A stretch of DNA of 64,000 bases from Mesorhizobium loti. Lineage in GTDB: Bacteria; Pseudomonadota; Alphaproteobacteria; Rhizobiales; Rhizobiaceae. Numbering within the stretch: the stretch's first letter is position 1; every line of letters begins with the position of its first letter. The position numbers and the translations under genes are program-made. The notes beneath the pieces are model-generated. The model did no database searches, had not been told where the DNA came from, and saw only the letters and a program-made list of their open reading frames with translations. The stretch spans positions 5,275,001 through 5,339,000 of the forward strand of contig CP050293.1 in the NCBI GenBank assembly GCA_014189435.1. The letters are read 5' to 3'. Below, one piece after another: positions 49,113 through 57,694 of the stretch.

Positions 49113-49214
49113 GAGGTGGGAGGCTGGAACAATGACCCGTTCCGGGCTCGTTAGGGCTGCTTCCTTCCGGACCTGACCCGGTTGGCGAGTGGATCGTCCA
49201 CCACCAACCTCCCG
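49113..49214 (-). ncRNA. ffs: Signal recognition particle RNA, small bacterial (4.5S) type
   Basis: The minus strand has the invariant SRP core GGTCAGGTCCGGAAGGAAGC (complement centred on 49165-49190), with the GGAA tetraloop and the symmetric and asymmetric loops of helix 8. The 5' GGGAGG (49214-49209) pairs with the 3' CCTCCC (49123-49118), closing a hairpin of about 100 nt. With Ffh it targets membrane proteins to the translocon. Ends are set by the pairing and may be off by a few nt. ffs upstream of dnaX is the classical order. Confidence 0.95.
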
Positions 49215-49220
49215 CTTTCC

Positions 49221-49249
49221 ATATCGGCAATTGTGCGACGAAATGCAAG
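49221..49249 (-). promoter_or_regulatory. Candidate promoter of ffs
   Basis: On the minus strand CTTGCA (49244-49249) and CGATAT (49221-49226) are separated by exactly 17 nt, a good match to the rhizobial CTTGAC-N17-CTATAT. Transcription would start about 7 nt later, at the first base of the SRP RNA. Confidence 0.6.
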
Positions 49250-49384
49250 TGCGCCGGAGAAATCGTAAAGATATGGAATTGGCGCACCAAACCGTGAGGC
49301 GCGCAATGATTCGCTTGCAGCCCCCTTGCCGCCGCTCTAGCGTTCCTGCGTTTGAGCAAACCAAGAAAAGCAAGGGAAACGCCG

Positions 49385-49804
49385 ATGTTGCCGGGCCTGA
49401 AGGCCGGATTCACGCTGGACGCCCGGCTGGAGGCGGACAGCGAGCAGTTGATGTGGCTTGGGCTGTGCGAACTGCGGGTGATGAACGACCGTCGCTGGCC
49501 ATGGCTGCTTCTGGTGCCGCAGCGGCCGGGCGCGGAGGAAATCCACGACATGACGCCGCTCGACCAGGCGATGCTGACCTTCGAGACCAATATGGTGGCG
49601 CAGGGACTGAAAAAAGCGACCGGCTGCACCAAGATCAACACCGGCGCGCTCGGCAACATCGTGCGCCAGCTGCACATCCATGTCATCGCGCGTTCGGAAG
49701 GCGATCCCGGCTGGCCAGGCCCAGTATGGGGGCACGGCCTGCGTGAGCCCTATCAACGTTCCGACCTGCGGCGGTTTGCCGAAACGATCAAGGCGGCGCT
49801 ATAA
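49385..49804 (+). CDS. HIT-domain nucleotide-binding protein
   Basis: The 139-residue protein belongs to the histidine-triad superfamily. The triad region is NIVRQLHIHVIARSEGDPGWPGPVWG, with the HxHxx core; the third His is replaced by a Ser/Glu/Gly context, as in a subgroup of proteobacterial HIT proteins, so hydrolase activity is uncertain. ATG 49385 is preferred over TTG 49352 because AGGGA lies 8 nt upstream. It is followed by nudC, another nucleotide-related enzyme, in the same direction. Confidence 0.88.
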   Translation: MLPGLKAGFTLDARLEADSEQLMWLGLCELRVMNDRRWPWLLLVPQRPGAEEIHDMTPLDQAMLTFETNMVAQGLKKATGCTKINTGALGNIVRQLHIHVIARSEGDPGWPGPVWGHGLREPYQRSDLRRFAETIKAAL

Positions 49805-49845
49805 GCGTTCCCCGTGTCCATCCCGCAACGTACGCCAGAGTCTCC

Positions 49846-50790
49846 ATGAGCTTCCGCCTGTTTGACGCGCCTTTGCGCGAGCCGAGCCAGTTCGTCGGCT
49901 TTGCCGGCAACACCATCGACCGGCAATCCGAGAACCGCGCCGACGATTCCGTCGACAAGGCGCTCGCCGACCCGGCGACAAGGCTGCTTCTGATGAATGG
50001 CGGCCGGCTCTTTCTGAAGCTCGGGTATGGCGGTGGTCTCGACCCCTGGTTCGGCGCCGCCGAGAGCGAGCCCTTCAAGATTTCACTGGCGCAAGGCATC
50101 CTGCTCGGTTTTTCCGAACAGGGACCGGTGCTGGCGGTGCCGGCCGGCATCGACGCTGAACAATTGCCGGAGACCATCAAGGCCATCGACTACCGCTCGG
50201 TCTATATGCAAGGGCTGATCGACGAGGCGGCTGCCGGCGCGATGGCGCAAGGGGCGGCCCTGCTCGCCTGGCATGCCAGCCATCGTTTCTGCAGCAAATG
50301 CGGCACCGAATCGCAGATGCGGGCCGGCGGCTACAAGCGGCATTGCCCGAATTGCGGGACCGAGCATTTTCCACGCACCGACCCGGTGGCGATCATGCTG
50401 ACGGCGACGCGGGAGAAGTGCCTGCTCGGGCGCGGCCGTCATTTCGCGCCGGGCATGTACTCCGCCCTTGCCGGCTTCATCGAGCCGGGCGAGACGATCG
50501 AAGCGGCAGTGCGCCGCGAGACACTGGAGGAGGCCGGCATCAGGCTCGGCCGCGTCGTCTACCACGCCAGCCAGCCCTGGCCGTTTCCCTATTCGCTGAT
50601 GATCGGCTGCTTCGGCGAGCCGCTCAACGACGATATCCAGGCCGACCTCAACGAGCTGGAGGACTGCCGCTGGTTTGGCCGCGACGAGGTACGCCTTATG
50701 CTGGCCAGGGAGCATGCCGACAATCTGGTCACGCCACCGAAAGGCGCGATAGCGCATCACCTCATCCGCGCCTGGGTCGACTCGGAATGA
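49846..50790 (+). CDS. nudC: NAD+ diphosphatase / NAD-cap hydrolase NudC
   Basis: The 314-residue Nudix enzyme cleaves NADH to NMNH and AMP and can remove NAD caps from RNA. The zinc ribbon is FCSKCGTESQM...HCPNCGTEHFPRTDP, with four cysteines. The Nudix box is GFIEPGETIEAAVRRETLEEAGI. The NADH-specificity motif SQPWPFPYSLM follows. All are intact, so the enzyme should be active. It lies 41 nt after the HIT gene. Confidence 0.96.
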   Translation: MSFRLFDAPLREPSQFVGFAGNTIDRQSENRADDSVDKALADPATRLLLMNGGRLFLKLGYGGGLDPWFGAAESEPFKISLAQGILLGFSEQGPVLAVPAGIDAEQLPETIKAIDYRSVYMQGLIDEAAAGAMAQGAALLAWHASHRFCSKCGTESQMRAGGYKRHCPNCGTEHFPRTDPVAIMLTATREKCLLGRGRHFAPGMYSALAGFIEPGETIEAAVRRETLEEAGIRLGRVVYHASQPWPFPYSLMIGCFGEPLNDDIQADLNELEDCRWFGRDEVRLMLAREHADNLVTPPKGAIAHHLIRAWVDSE

Positions 50791-50827
50791 TGGCCGCGAT
50801 TATTCAAAGACATTGCAGGAGCAGGAC

Positions 50828-51133
50828 ATGATCCGTCACACCGTCGTTTTCACGCTGAAGCATCCATCGCATTCGCTGGAGGAAAAGAGGTTCCTGGTCG
50901 ATGCCAAGAAAATCCTCACCGCGATCAGGGGCGTCACGCATTTCGAGCAATTGCGGCAGATCAGCCCCAAGAACGACTATCATTTCGGCTTCTCGATGGA
51001 GTTCGCCGACCAGGCTGCCTATACCAGGTACAACGACCATCCAGACCATGTCGCCTTCGTGCGCGACCGCTGGGTGCCGGAGGTCGAGGCCTTCATGGAG
51101 ATCGACTACGTGCCACTGGGCTCGGTGGTTTAG
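50828..51133 (+). CDS. Stress-responsive A/B barrel (Dabb) domain protein
   Basis: The 101-residue protein has the Dabb dimeric alpha/beta-barrel fold, IRHTVVFTLKHPSHSLEEKRF at the N-terminus and YHFGFSMEFADQAAYTRYNDHPDHVAFVRDRWVPEV later. Members include stress-induced proteins and small enzymes such as olivetolic acid cyclase, so no reaction is assigned. AGGAGCAGGA precedes the ATG at 50828. Its stop overlaps that of the convergent pheA by 4 nt. Confidence 0.88.
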   Translation: MIRHTVVFTLKHPSHSLEEKRFLVDAKKILTAIRGVTHFEQLRQISPKNDYHFGFSMEFADQAAYTRYNDHPDHVAFVRDRWVPEVEAFMEIDYVPLGSVV

Positions 51134-51993
51134 TCCGCCACTTTCCACTGCTCACGCGACGCGCTGGCCGGATAGACGCCGAGAATCCGCACTTCGCGGG
51201 AGAAGAAGCGAAGCTCGTCCAGCGCCAGCTTGACCAGCGGATCGTCGGGATGGCCCTCGATGTCGGCGTAGAACAGCGTCGCCGTGAAAGCCCCCAACTG
51301 GTAGCTCTCCAGCTTGGTCATGTTGATGCCGTTGGTGGCAAACCCGCCCATCGCCTTGTAGAGCGCGGCCGGCACGTTGCGGACGCGGAAGATGAAGGTC
51401 GTCATCATCTTGACGTCGGGTGACGGGCGCTCGGCCCATTGCTTGTTCTTGGTCAGGACGACAAAGCGGGTGACGTTAGAGTCGGTGTCCTCGACATTTT
51501 GCTCGATGATATCGAGCCCATAGAGGATCGCGGCCAGCGCCGGCGACAGCGCCGCCATGGTGCGGTCCTTGACCTCGGAGACCATCTTGGCGGCGCCAGC
51601 CGTGTCGCCGGCGACGATCGCCTTCCAGCCGTTCTTGCGGATGTATTTGCGGCACTGGCCAAGCGCGTGGATGTGGCTGTGCACCGTCTTGATCTCGTCG
51701 CGCTTGACGCCTGGCAGCACCATCAGCTGGAAATGAATGGGCAGGAAATATTCGCCGACGATGTGCAGCTTCGATTCCGGCAGCAGATGATGGATATCGG
51801 CAACGCGCCCGGCAATGGTGTTCTCGATCGGGATCATGGCGAGGTCGGCCTTGCCGGTCTCGACCGCGTTGAACGCGTCCTCGAAGGTCGGACACGGCAA
51901 CGGCTCCATCGAAGGGAACATGTTGCGGCTGGCGGTGTCGGAATTGGCGCCCGGCTCGCCCTGGAAGGATATTCTGTTGGTCTTTTCAGGCAT
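51130..51993 (-). CDS. pheA: Prephenate dehydratase (monofunctional, with ACT domain)
   Basis: The enzyme converts prephenate to phenylpyruvate in phenylalanine synthesis. The 287-residue protein has no chorismate mutase domain. The catalytic domain has ISFQGEPGANSDTA, MIPIENTIAGRVADIHHLL, and the TRF motif in SNVTRFVVLTK. The C-terminal ACT domain has GINMTKLESYQLG, where ESYQ stands in place of the ESRP of most PheA proteins; this loop contacts phenylalanine. It is preceded by kdsB in the order kdsB-pheA (30-nt gap). Confidence 0.96.
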   Translation of the reverse strand: MPEKTNRISFQGEPGANSDTASRNMFPSMEPLPCPTFEDAFNAVETGKADLAMIPIENTIAGRVADIHHLLPESKLHIVGEYFLPIHFQLMVLPGVKRDEIKTVHSHIHALGQCRKYIRKNGWKAIVAGDTAGAAKMVSEVKDRTMAALSPALAAILYGLDIIEQNVEDTDSNVTRFVVLTKNKQWAERPSPDVKMMTTFIFRVRNVPAALYKAMGGFATNGINMTKLESYQLGAFTATLFYADIEGHPDDPLVKLALDELRFFSREVRILGVYPASASREQWKVAD

Positions 51994-52023
51994 GGGCCAA
52001 AGTCTCTGCTCGAAGGGGAAGCT

Positions 52024-52752
52024 TCAGATTGAAAGGATGGTTCTGGCGCGTTCGAGGTCTTCCGGCGTGTCGACGCCTAGCGGCAGCGACTGGACGATCT
52101 CGGCGTCGATGCGCATGCCGGCCTCAAGCGCCCGCAACTGCTCCAGCCGCTCGCGCCGCTCAAGTGGCGACGGCTTCAGCGCGACAAAACGCTCGAGCGC
52201 TGCGCGGCGGTAAGCATAGAGACCGACATGGTGATAAAGCGGCCCCTCGCCCCAGGGTGCCGTGGCGCGGGTGAAATAGAGTGCCCTCAGCCTGGTGCCG
52301 GACAGCGGCGAACCGACGATCTTGACGACGTTGGGATTGGTCTTTTCCTCGTCGCGGACGATCTCGACACCGAGCGTAGCGATGTCCACCGCGCTGTCCT
52401 CGAACGGCCTGAGCGACGCGGCGATGATCTGGGGATCGATCGTCGGCAGGTCACCCTGCACATTCACGATGGTTTCGACGTCGCGCCCGGGATCGAGCGC
52501 GACCAGCGCTTCGTGGATGCGGTCGGAGCCGGATTCGTGATCCATGCGCGTCATCACGGCCTCGAAACCGTGCGCGCGCACCGCTTCGGCCACGCTTTGC
52601 GTGTCGGTCGCCACCACCACCCGGCCAAGGTCGGCCTCGGCGGCACGGCGCGCGACATGGACGATCATCGGGGCGCCGGCTATGTCGGCCAGCGGCTTGC
52701 CCGGCAGGCGGGTCGAAGCCATGCGGGCCGGGATCAGGATCAGCGTGGACAT
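52024..52752 (-). CDS. kdsB: 3-deoxy-manno-octulosonate cytidylyltransferase
   Basis: KdsB activates Kdo with CTP for lipopolysaccharide core synthesis. The 242-residue protein has the CTP-binding [21 protein letters not shown], and [14 protein letters not shown] with the metal-binding aspartate. [18 protein letters not shown] is also characteristic. The ATG at 52752 starts the conserved region; an in-frame start at 52806 is less likely. It is divergent from the cycM-type gene. Confidence 0.96.
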   Translation of the reverse strand: MSTLILIPARMASTRLPGKPLADIAGAPMIVHVARRAAEADLGRVVVATDTQSVAEAVRAHGFEAVMTRMDHESGSDRIHEALVALDPGRDVETIVNVQGDLPTIDPQIIAASLRPFEDSAVDIATLGVEIVRDEEKTNPNVVKIVGSPLSGTRLRALYFTRATAPWGEGPLYHHVGLYAYRRAALERFVALKPSPLERRERLEQLRALEAGMRIDAEIVQSLPLGVDTPEDLERARTILSI

Positions 52753-52946
52753 CTCAGGTGCAAGGCGTCTCGAAAAGAGGACAAGGAAAGTGGCAAAAGG
52801 TCTCACTGGAAGCGCCCTTATAGGTGTTGCAACGCCGCAGCAAAAGACCTAGTTTCCGCCCGATTTGACCGCCCTGGCAGGGCGGGTCACGATACCGACG
52901 GACGGAGTGGACGGTTCGGTCCGCCGGAAAAGGGAGCAAGGGGCGT

Positions 52947-53619
52947 ATGGATTCCAACGAAGTCAACAAGCTGCTCGCCGGATTGCTCGGAACCGTTTTC
53001 GTCGTCTTCTCGGTCGGCATTGTGTCCGATGCGCTGTTTGCTTCGCCGGCGCCTGAAAAGCCCGGCTTTGCCATCGAGGCCGCCGAGCCTGCCGAGGGCG
53101 GCCCGGCCGCTCCTGCCGTCGCGGCCAAGCCGATCGCCGACCTGCTGGCGACCGCCAATGTCGAGCAAGGCGCTGCCGTCTTCAAGAAATGCCAGGCCTG
53201 CCATTCCGGCGAAAAGGGCGGCCCCAACTAAGGTCGGCCCGGATTTGTGGGATCTCATCGACCGCCCGGTCGCCGAGCATGAAGGCTTCGCCTATTCGGC
53301 AGGCATGAAGGAATTTTCCAAGGGCGGCGCCGAGAAGTGGACCTACGACAACATCAACCACTTCATCACCTCGCCGAAGAAATTCGTGAAGGGCACCGCC
53401 ATGGGCTTCGCCGGCCTGCCCAAGGACGAGGACCGCGCCAACGTCATCGCCTATCTGCGCACGCTGTCCGACAGCCCCAAGCCGCTGCCGGCACCGGGTG
53501 CAGCCGCCGATTCGAGCGCGCCGGCCAAGCCTGCCGATGCAGCAGCCCCGGCCAAGCCGGCTGAAGCCGCAGCGCCCGCCAAGCCGGCCGCTCCTGCCGC
53601 CCCGGCTCCGGCTCAATAA
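52947..53619 (+). CDS. cycM: Membrane-anchored cytochrome c (CycM type), with an apparent single-base frameshift
   Basis: The gene starts at ATG 52947 ([24 protein letters not shown]), with an uncleaved N-terminal anchor, and has the haem motif CQACH. After GEKGGPN an extra T at 53229 creates a stop (TAA 53229-53231). The next frame continues [13 protein letters not shown] to 53619. Removing the T restores a class I cytochrome c of about 223 residues with the axial Met in [21 protein letters not shown] or the preceding GTAM. A Lys/Pro/Ala-rich repeat tail ends it. CycM links the bc1 complex to the aa3 oxidase in Bradyrhizobium. Confidence 0.87.
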
Positions 53620-53643
53620 CCGGATATCATCTCGACGACCTTG

Positions 53644-53671
53644 AAAAAGCCGGGTTCAGCCCGGCTTTTTT
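53644..53671 (+). terminator. Rho-independent terminator of the cycM-type gene
   Basis: An 11-bp stem (AAAAAGCCGGG with CCCGGCTTTTT), 5-nt loop and a run of six T residues begins 24 nt after the cytochrome stop. It is the clearest intrinsic terminator in the window and separates cycM from yejA. Confidence 0.9.
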
Positions 53672-53775
53672 GTTAGGAAAAATGCATATGCGGCGACAAA
53701 GCCGCGCATGGCGGTTTTCACGAGCGCCAAATCATCTAGATTGCCCATGAACGGGCATTGCGAAGAGGATAGTGC

Positions 53776-55653
53776 ATGACGGTTGGCCGGACGCTTCTCA
53801 AGTCGATGCTGGCGGCAGCCCTTCTGGCGGCAGGATTGCAGGCTGCCCGCGCCGACGAATGGCGCACCACCTCATCGCTGATCGGCGAATCCAAATACGG
53901 CGACAATTTCCAGCACTACGACTACGTCAACCCGAATGCGCCCAAGGGCGGCACGCTGAATTCGGTGGTGCCAGGCACGTTCGACAGCTTCAATCCGTAC
54001 ATCGTCCAGGGATCCCCGGCCGCCGGCCTCGTCGGGTTCGGTGGCGGTCTGCTCTACGACACGCTGATGGAGCAGGCGACCGATGAGGGCAGCACCAGCC
54101 ATCCACTGATCGCAGACGCCTACAAATATCCGGCCGATTATTCCTCCGCGACCTATCGGCTAGACCCGCGCGCCAAATGGCATGATGGCCAGCCGATCAC
54201 CGTCGATGACGTGATCTGGTCGTTCCAGGTGCTCAAGGCCAACAGCCCGCAATACAGCCGCTATTTTGAGAATGTCACCGATGCGGTGGCAATCTCCGAC
54301 CGGGAGGTCGAGTTCCATTTCAACCAGAAGGGCAACCGCGAACTGCCCAAGATCATCGGCGATCTTGCCGTGCTGCCGAAACATTGGTGGGAAGGCACCG
54401 ATGCCAACGGCAAGAAGCGCAACGTCGCCAAGCCGACGCTGGAAATCCCGCTCGGTTCGGCGGCCTACAAGATCGCCAGTTTCAAGGCGGGCTCGGAAAT
54501 CATCTGGCAACGCGTGCCGGACTACTGGGCGGCCAAGCTGCCGGTGAAGATCGGCCGCGAGAATTTCGACACGCGACGCTACACCTACATCCTCGACGAC
54601 AATGCCGCCTGGCTGGCCTTCACCAAGGGCGGGCTCGAAGACATCAACCGCGAATACAGCTCGCGCAAATGGGCAACGGCCTATAATTTCCCGGCGATAC
54701 AGGCTGGCGATGTCATCAAGAAGGACTTCCAGACCCAGGCGCCACAGGCAATGCAGGGCTTCGTCCTCAACCAGCGGCGGCCGCTGTTCCAGGACCGGCT
54801 GGTGCGCGAGGCGCTGACCATCCCGTTCGATTTCGAGAGCATGAACCGCACGCTGTTCTTCGGCTCCAACACCCGCACATCAAGTTATTTCCAGGGCACC
54901 GAACTGGCCTCCAGCGGGTTGCCTCAAGGCAAGGAACTGGAGATCCTGGAAAAATATCGCGACAAGCTGCCGCCCGAACTTTTCACCCAGGAATTCAAGC
55001 TGCCGGTCTACGATTCGCCGCAGGCGGAACGGAAGTACCTGAAACAGGCAGTGGATCTCTTCGCCAAGGCTGGCTGGGTGATCAAGGCCGGCAAGATGGT
55101 CAATGCCAAGACCGGTGCGCCGTTCAAGTTCGAGATCCTTGGCTGGAACGATACCGACCAGGTGATCGCCAGCCCCTATGTCGCCAATCTGCGCAAGATC
55201 GGTGTCGACGCCACTTTGCGCATCATTGACCAGACCCAGTACATCAACCGCGTCAACAATTTCGATTTCGATGTCGTCACCGGGATTCTGCAGCAGTCGG
55301 ATTCGCCGGGCAACGAGCAACGCGACTTCTGGAGCTCTAAAGCCGCCGACTCGCCAGGTTCGCGCAATCTGATGGGCATCAAGGATCCGACCGTCGACGC
55401 GCTGGTCGACCGCATCATCTTCGCCACAGATCGTGACGATCTCGTTGCCGCCACCCACGCACTCGACCGCATCCTGCTGTGGAACTTCTATGTCTTGCCG
55501 CAATATTACCGCTCGGTGGTCTGGCTGGCCTATTGGGACAAGTTCAAATTCCCCGACAAGCAGCCCGCCTATGTCGGTGCCGACATCGATTCCTGGTGGA
55601 TCGATCCGGACAAGGAGAAAGCCTTGGCGGCCAAGTACAAGGGCGGCAATTGA
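53776..55653 (+). CDS. yejA: Peptide ABC transporter, periplasmic substrate-binding protein (YejA type, first copy)
   Basis: The 625-residue protein has a signal peptide (LLKSMLAAALLAAGLQAARA). Its family-5 binding domain has the Yej-type opening YGDNFQHYDYVNPNAPKGGTLN, then YRLDPRAKWHDGQPITVDDVIWSF and FVLNQRRPLFQDRLVREAL. Typical YejA proteins are about 600 residues. GAAGAGGAT precedes the ATG. The end overlaps the second YejA start as TGATG. Yej transporters import microcin C-like and other peptides; in Sinorhizobium YejABEF has been linked to tolerance of nodule-specific cysteine-rich peptides. Confidence 0.93.
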   Translation: MTVGRTLLKSMLAAALLAAGLQAARADEWRTTSSLIGESKYGDNFQHYDYVNPNAPKGGTLNSVVPGTFDSFNPYIVQGSPAAGLVGFGGGLLYDTLMEQATDEGSTSHPLIADAYKYPADYSSATYRLDPRAKWHDGQPITVDDVIWSFQVLKANSPQYSRYFENVTDAVAISDREVEFHFNQKGNRELPKIIGDLAVLPKHWWEGTDANGKKRNVAKPTLEIPLGSAAYKIASFKAGSEIIWQRVPDYWAAKLPVKIGRENFDTRRYTYILDDNAAWLAFTKGGLEDINREYSSRKWATAYNFPAIQAGDVIKKDFQTQAPQAMQGFVLNQRRPLFQDRLVREALTIPFDFESMNRTLFFGSNTRTSSYFQGTELASSGLPQGKELEILEKYRDKLPPELFTQEFKLPVYDSPQAERKYLKQAVDLFAKAGWVIKAGKMVNAKTGAPFKFEILGWNDTDQVIASPYVANLRKIGVDATLRIIDQTQYINRVNNFDFDVVTGILQQSDSPGNEQRDFWSSKAADSPGSRNLMGIKDPTVDALVDRIIFATDRDDLVAATHALDRILLWNFYVLPQYYRSVVWLAYWDKFKFPDKQPAYVGADIDSWWIDPDKEKALAAKYKGGN

Positions 55654-57521
55654 TGGCGGCCCTTGCCCGCCGCGACTTCCTGGCCTTGGGCAGTGCCGTT
55701 GCTGCCGCCGCCTTGCTGCCCGGCAAAGCCTTCGCCGACACTGCGACCGGCACCAAACTGCACGGCCTCTCTGCCTTCGGCGACCTCAAATACAAACCGG
55801 ACTTCACGCATTTCGACTACGTCAATCCGGACGCCCCCAAAGGCGGTCAGATGAATTTTGCGCCGCCGAACTCGACCCTCAATCAGAGCTTCCTGACCTT
55901 CAACACATTGAACTCACTGGTGCTGAAGGGGGAGGCGCCGCCGCGCACCGAACTCTGTTTCGATTCGCTGATGACAAGCGCGCTCGATGAGCCGGATGCG
56001 GTCTATGGCCTGCTTGCCGAAACCGTTACCCTGTCGCCAGACCGCAACGGTTTCCGTTTCGCACTGCGACCGCAAGCGCGTTTCCACGACGGCTCGCCCC
56101 TGACCGCGGAGGACGTTGCCTTCTCGCTGAAGCTTTACAAAGACAAGGGTCATCCGAACCTTTCCCAGGCGTTGCGGTACATGGCCGACGCGGTTGCGGT
56201 CGATCCCGCCATCCTCGATCTCACCCTCAACGGCAAACAGTCGGCGCAAAACATCCTTGCGATCGTGGGGATGCCGATCGTCTCCAAGGCCTTTTATACG
56301 GCCAATGATTTCGATGCCTCGACGATGACACCGCCGCTTGGCTCGGGACCCTACAAGATTGGGCGCGTGGCGGCCGGACAGACTGTCGAATTTGACCGCG
56401 TGGCCGACTATTGGGGCCGCGATCTCCCGGTGAACCGCGGCTTCTACAATTTCGACCGTATCCGCATCGACTTCTATCTTGATCGGCAGGCCGCCTTCGA
56501 AGCCTTCAAGAAAGGCGACACGCATTTTCGCGAGGAATTCACCTCACGGGTGTGGGCGACCGGATACGACTTTCCGGCGTTGAAGGATGGCAAGGTCGTC
56601 AAACGGGAATTTCCCGGCGAGAAGACGCCAGACATGCAAGGTGTCGCGCTGAATCAGCGTCGTCCGCAATTCCGCGACGAACGGGTGCGGCAGGCGATCG
56701 CCAATTGCTTCGATTTCGAATGGATGAAGCGGGTTCTGTTTTACGGCTCTTACGAGCGCTCTCAATCGAACTTCGAACGATCGGATTACAAGGCCGAAGG
56801 CCTGCCCTCGCCTGGCGAATTGGCCCTGCTGGAGCCGTTCCGGGCAGAGTTGCCGCCAGAGGTCTTTGGAGAAGCGGTGACGCAGCCCCTCTCCGACGGT
56901 TCGGGCCATGACCGCAAGCTGCTGGGCGAAGCTTCGAGATTGCTTGCGCAAGCCGGCTGGAAGCGCGCGGGCAGTTTCGTCGTCAACGACAAGGGTGAGC
57001 GGTTGCGGGTCGAGATGTTGGCCGAGGATGACGGCATCGTTCGCATCTACACCCCATGGTCCGAGAATATGAAGGCGATCGGGATCGACGCCTCGATCCG
57101 GCAAATCGATTCGGCGCAGTATGAGCAGCGGCACAGCGATTACGACTTCGATCTTGCCTTGCTGCATTGGTCGATCGGGGCGACGCCGACCGACGACAGC
57201 CTGCAGATGCTCTATGATTCCCGAATGGCGAAAATTCCGGGGCAGCGCAATTATCCGGGCACCGAAAGCAAGGCCATCGACGCGATGATCGTGGCGGCCG
57301 GTAAGGCGAAGAGCCGAATTGAACTCGTCACGGCGCTCAGAGCGCTCGACCGGGCCTTGCGCGCGCGACTGGACTGGATTCCAACATACTATCTGGCGAA
57401 TCACCGCGTCGCCTATTGGGACATGTTCGGCTTTGTCGAGCAGAAGCCCGATTTCGGCTTTCCGGTCGAGACGCTGTGGTGGTTCGATAAGGGCAAGGCG
57501 GCAAAAATTGGCAAAGGCTGA
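55653..57521 (+). CDS. yejA: Peptide ABC transporter, periplasmic substrate-binding protein (YejA type, second copy)
   Basis: The 622-residue protein is a paralogue of the preceding gene. Its N-terminus has a twin-arginine-like signal (ARRDFLALGSAVAAAALLPGKAFA), unlike the Sec-type signal of copy one. The body has FDYVNPDAPKGGQMNFAPP, then FRFALRPQARFHDGSPLTAEDVAFSL and VALNQRRPQFRDERVRQAI. The divergence suggests different ligand ranges. The ATG at 55653 is shared with the stop of copy one. A palindromic repeat follows the stop. Confidence 0.92.
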   Translation: MAALARRDFLALGSAVAAAALLPGKAFADTATGTKLHGLSAFGDLKYKPDFTHFDYVNPDAPKGGQMNFAPPNSTLNQSFLTFNTLNSLVLKGEAPPRTELCFDSLMTSALDEPDAVYGLLAETVTLSPDRNGFRFALRPQARFHDGSPLTAEDVAFSLKLYKDKGHPNLSQALRYMADAVAVDPAILDLTLNGKQSAQNILAIVGMPIVSKAFYTANDFDASTMTPPLGSGPYKIGRVAAGQTVEFDRVADYWGRDLPVNRGFYNFDRIRIDFYLDRQAAFEAFKKGDTHFREEFTSRVWATGYDFPALKDGKVVKREFPGEKTPDMQGVALNQRRPQFRDERVRQAIANCFDFEWMKRVLFYGSYERSQSNFERSDYKAEGLPSPGELALLEPFRAELPPEVFGEAVTQPLSDGSGHDRKLLGEASRLLAQAGWKRAGSFVVNDKGERLRVEMLAEDDGIVRIYTPWSENMKAIGIDASIRQIDSAQYEQRHSDYDFDLALLHWSIGATPTDDSLQMLYDSRMAKIPGQRNYPGTESKAIDAMIVAAGKAKSRIELVTALRALDRALRARLDWIPTYYLANHRVAYWDMFGFVEQKPDFGFPVETLWWFDKGKAAKIGKG

Positions 57522-57540
57522 GATGTTGCGCAGCACTTCA

Positions 57541-57685
57541 CCCTCCCCCTGTGGGGAGGGTCGGCGAGCTCTCCGCGCGCAGCGCGGATGGCGAACCGGG
57601 GTGGGGGTGCTAGCGCCGGCATTGCCTTGAGATTACCCCCACCCCGCTCCGCTTCGCGGATCGACCCTCCCCACAAGGGGGAGGG
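57541..57685. repeat. Palindromic repeat, CCTCCCC family (copy 2), before yejB
   Basis: Arms 57541-57563 and 57662-57685 pair almost perfectly and share the CCTCCCC/GGGGAGG core and the CTTGTG or CTGTG centre with the copy at 29942. The right arm ends in AAGGGGGAGGG, 9 nt before the yejB start, where it acts as the only visible ribosome binding site. Confidence 0.88.
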
Positions 57686-57694
57686 TAAAAACTG

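Noticed and set aside
49113..49214. A tRNA or small gene between dnaX and the HIT gene
   Set aside because: The conserved GGAAGGAAGC core and terminal pairing identify SRP RNA instead.
53229..53619. Reading the second half of cycM as a separate gene
   Set aside because: It has no start codon or ribosome binding site of its own, and the residues continue the cytochrome fold exactly after removing one T.
55479..55652. An N-terminal extension of the second yejA upstream to 55479
   Set aside because: The ATG at 55653 begins a proper export signal; the upstream codons are a shadow of the first yejA.
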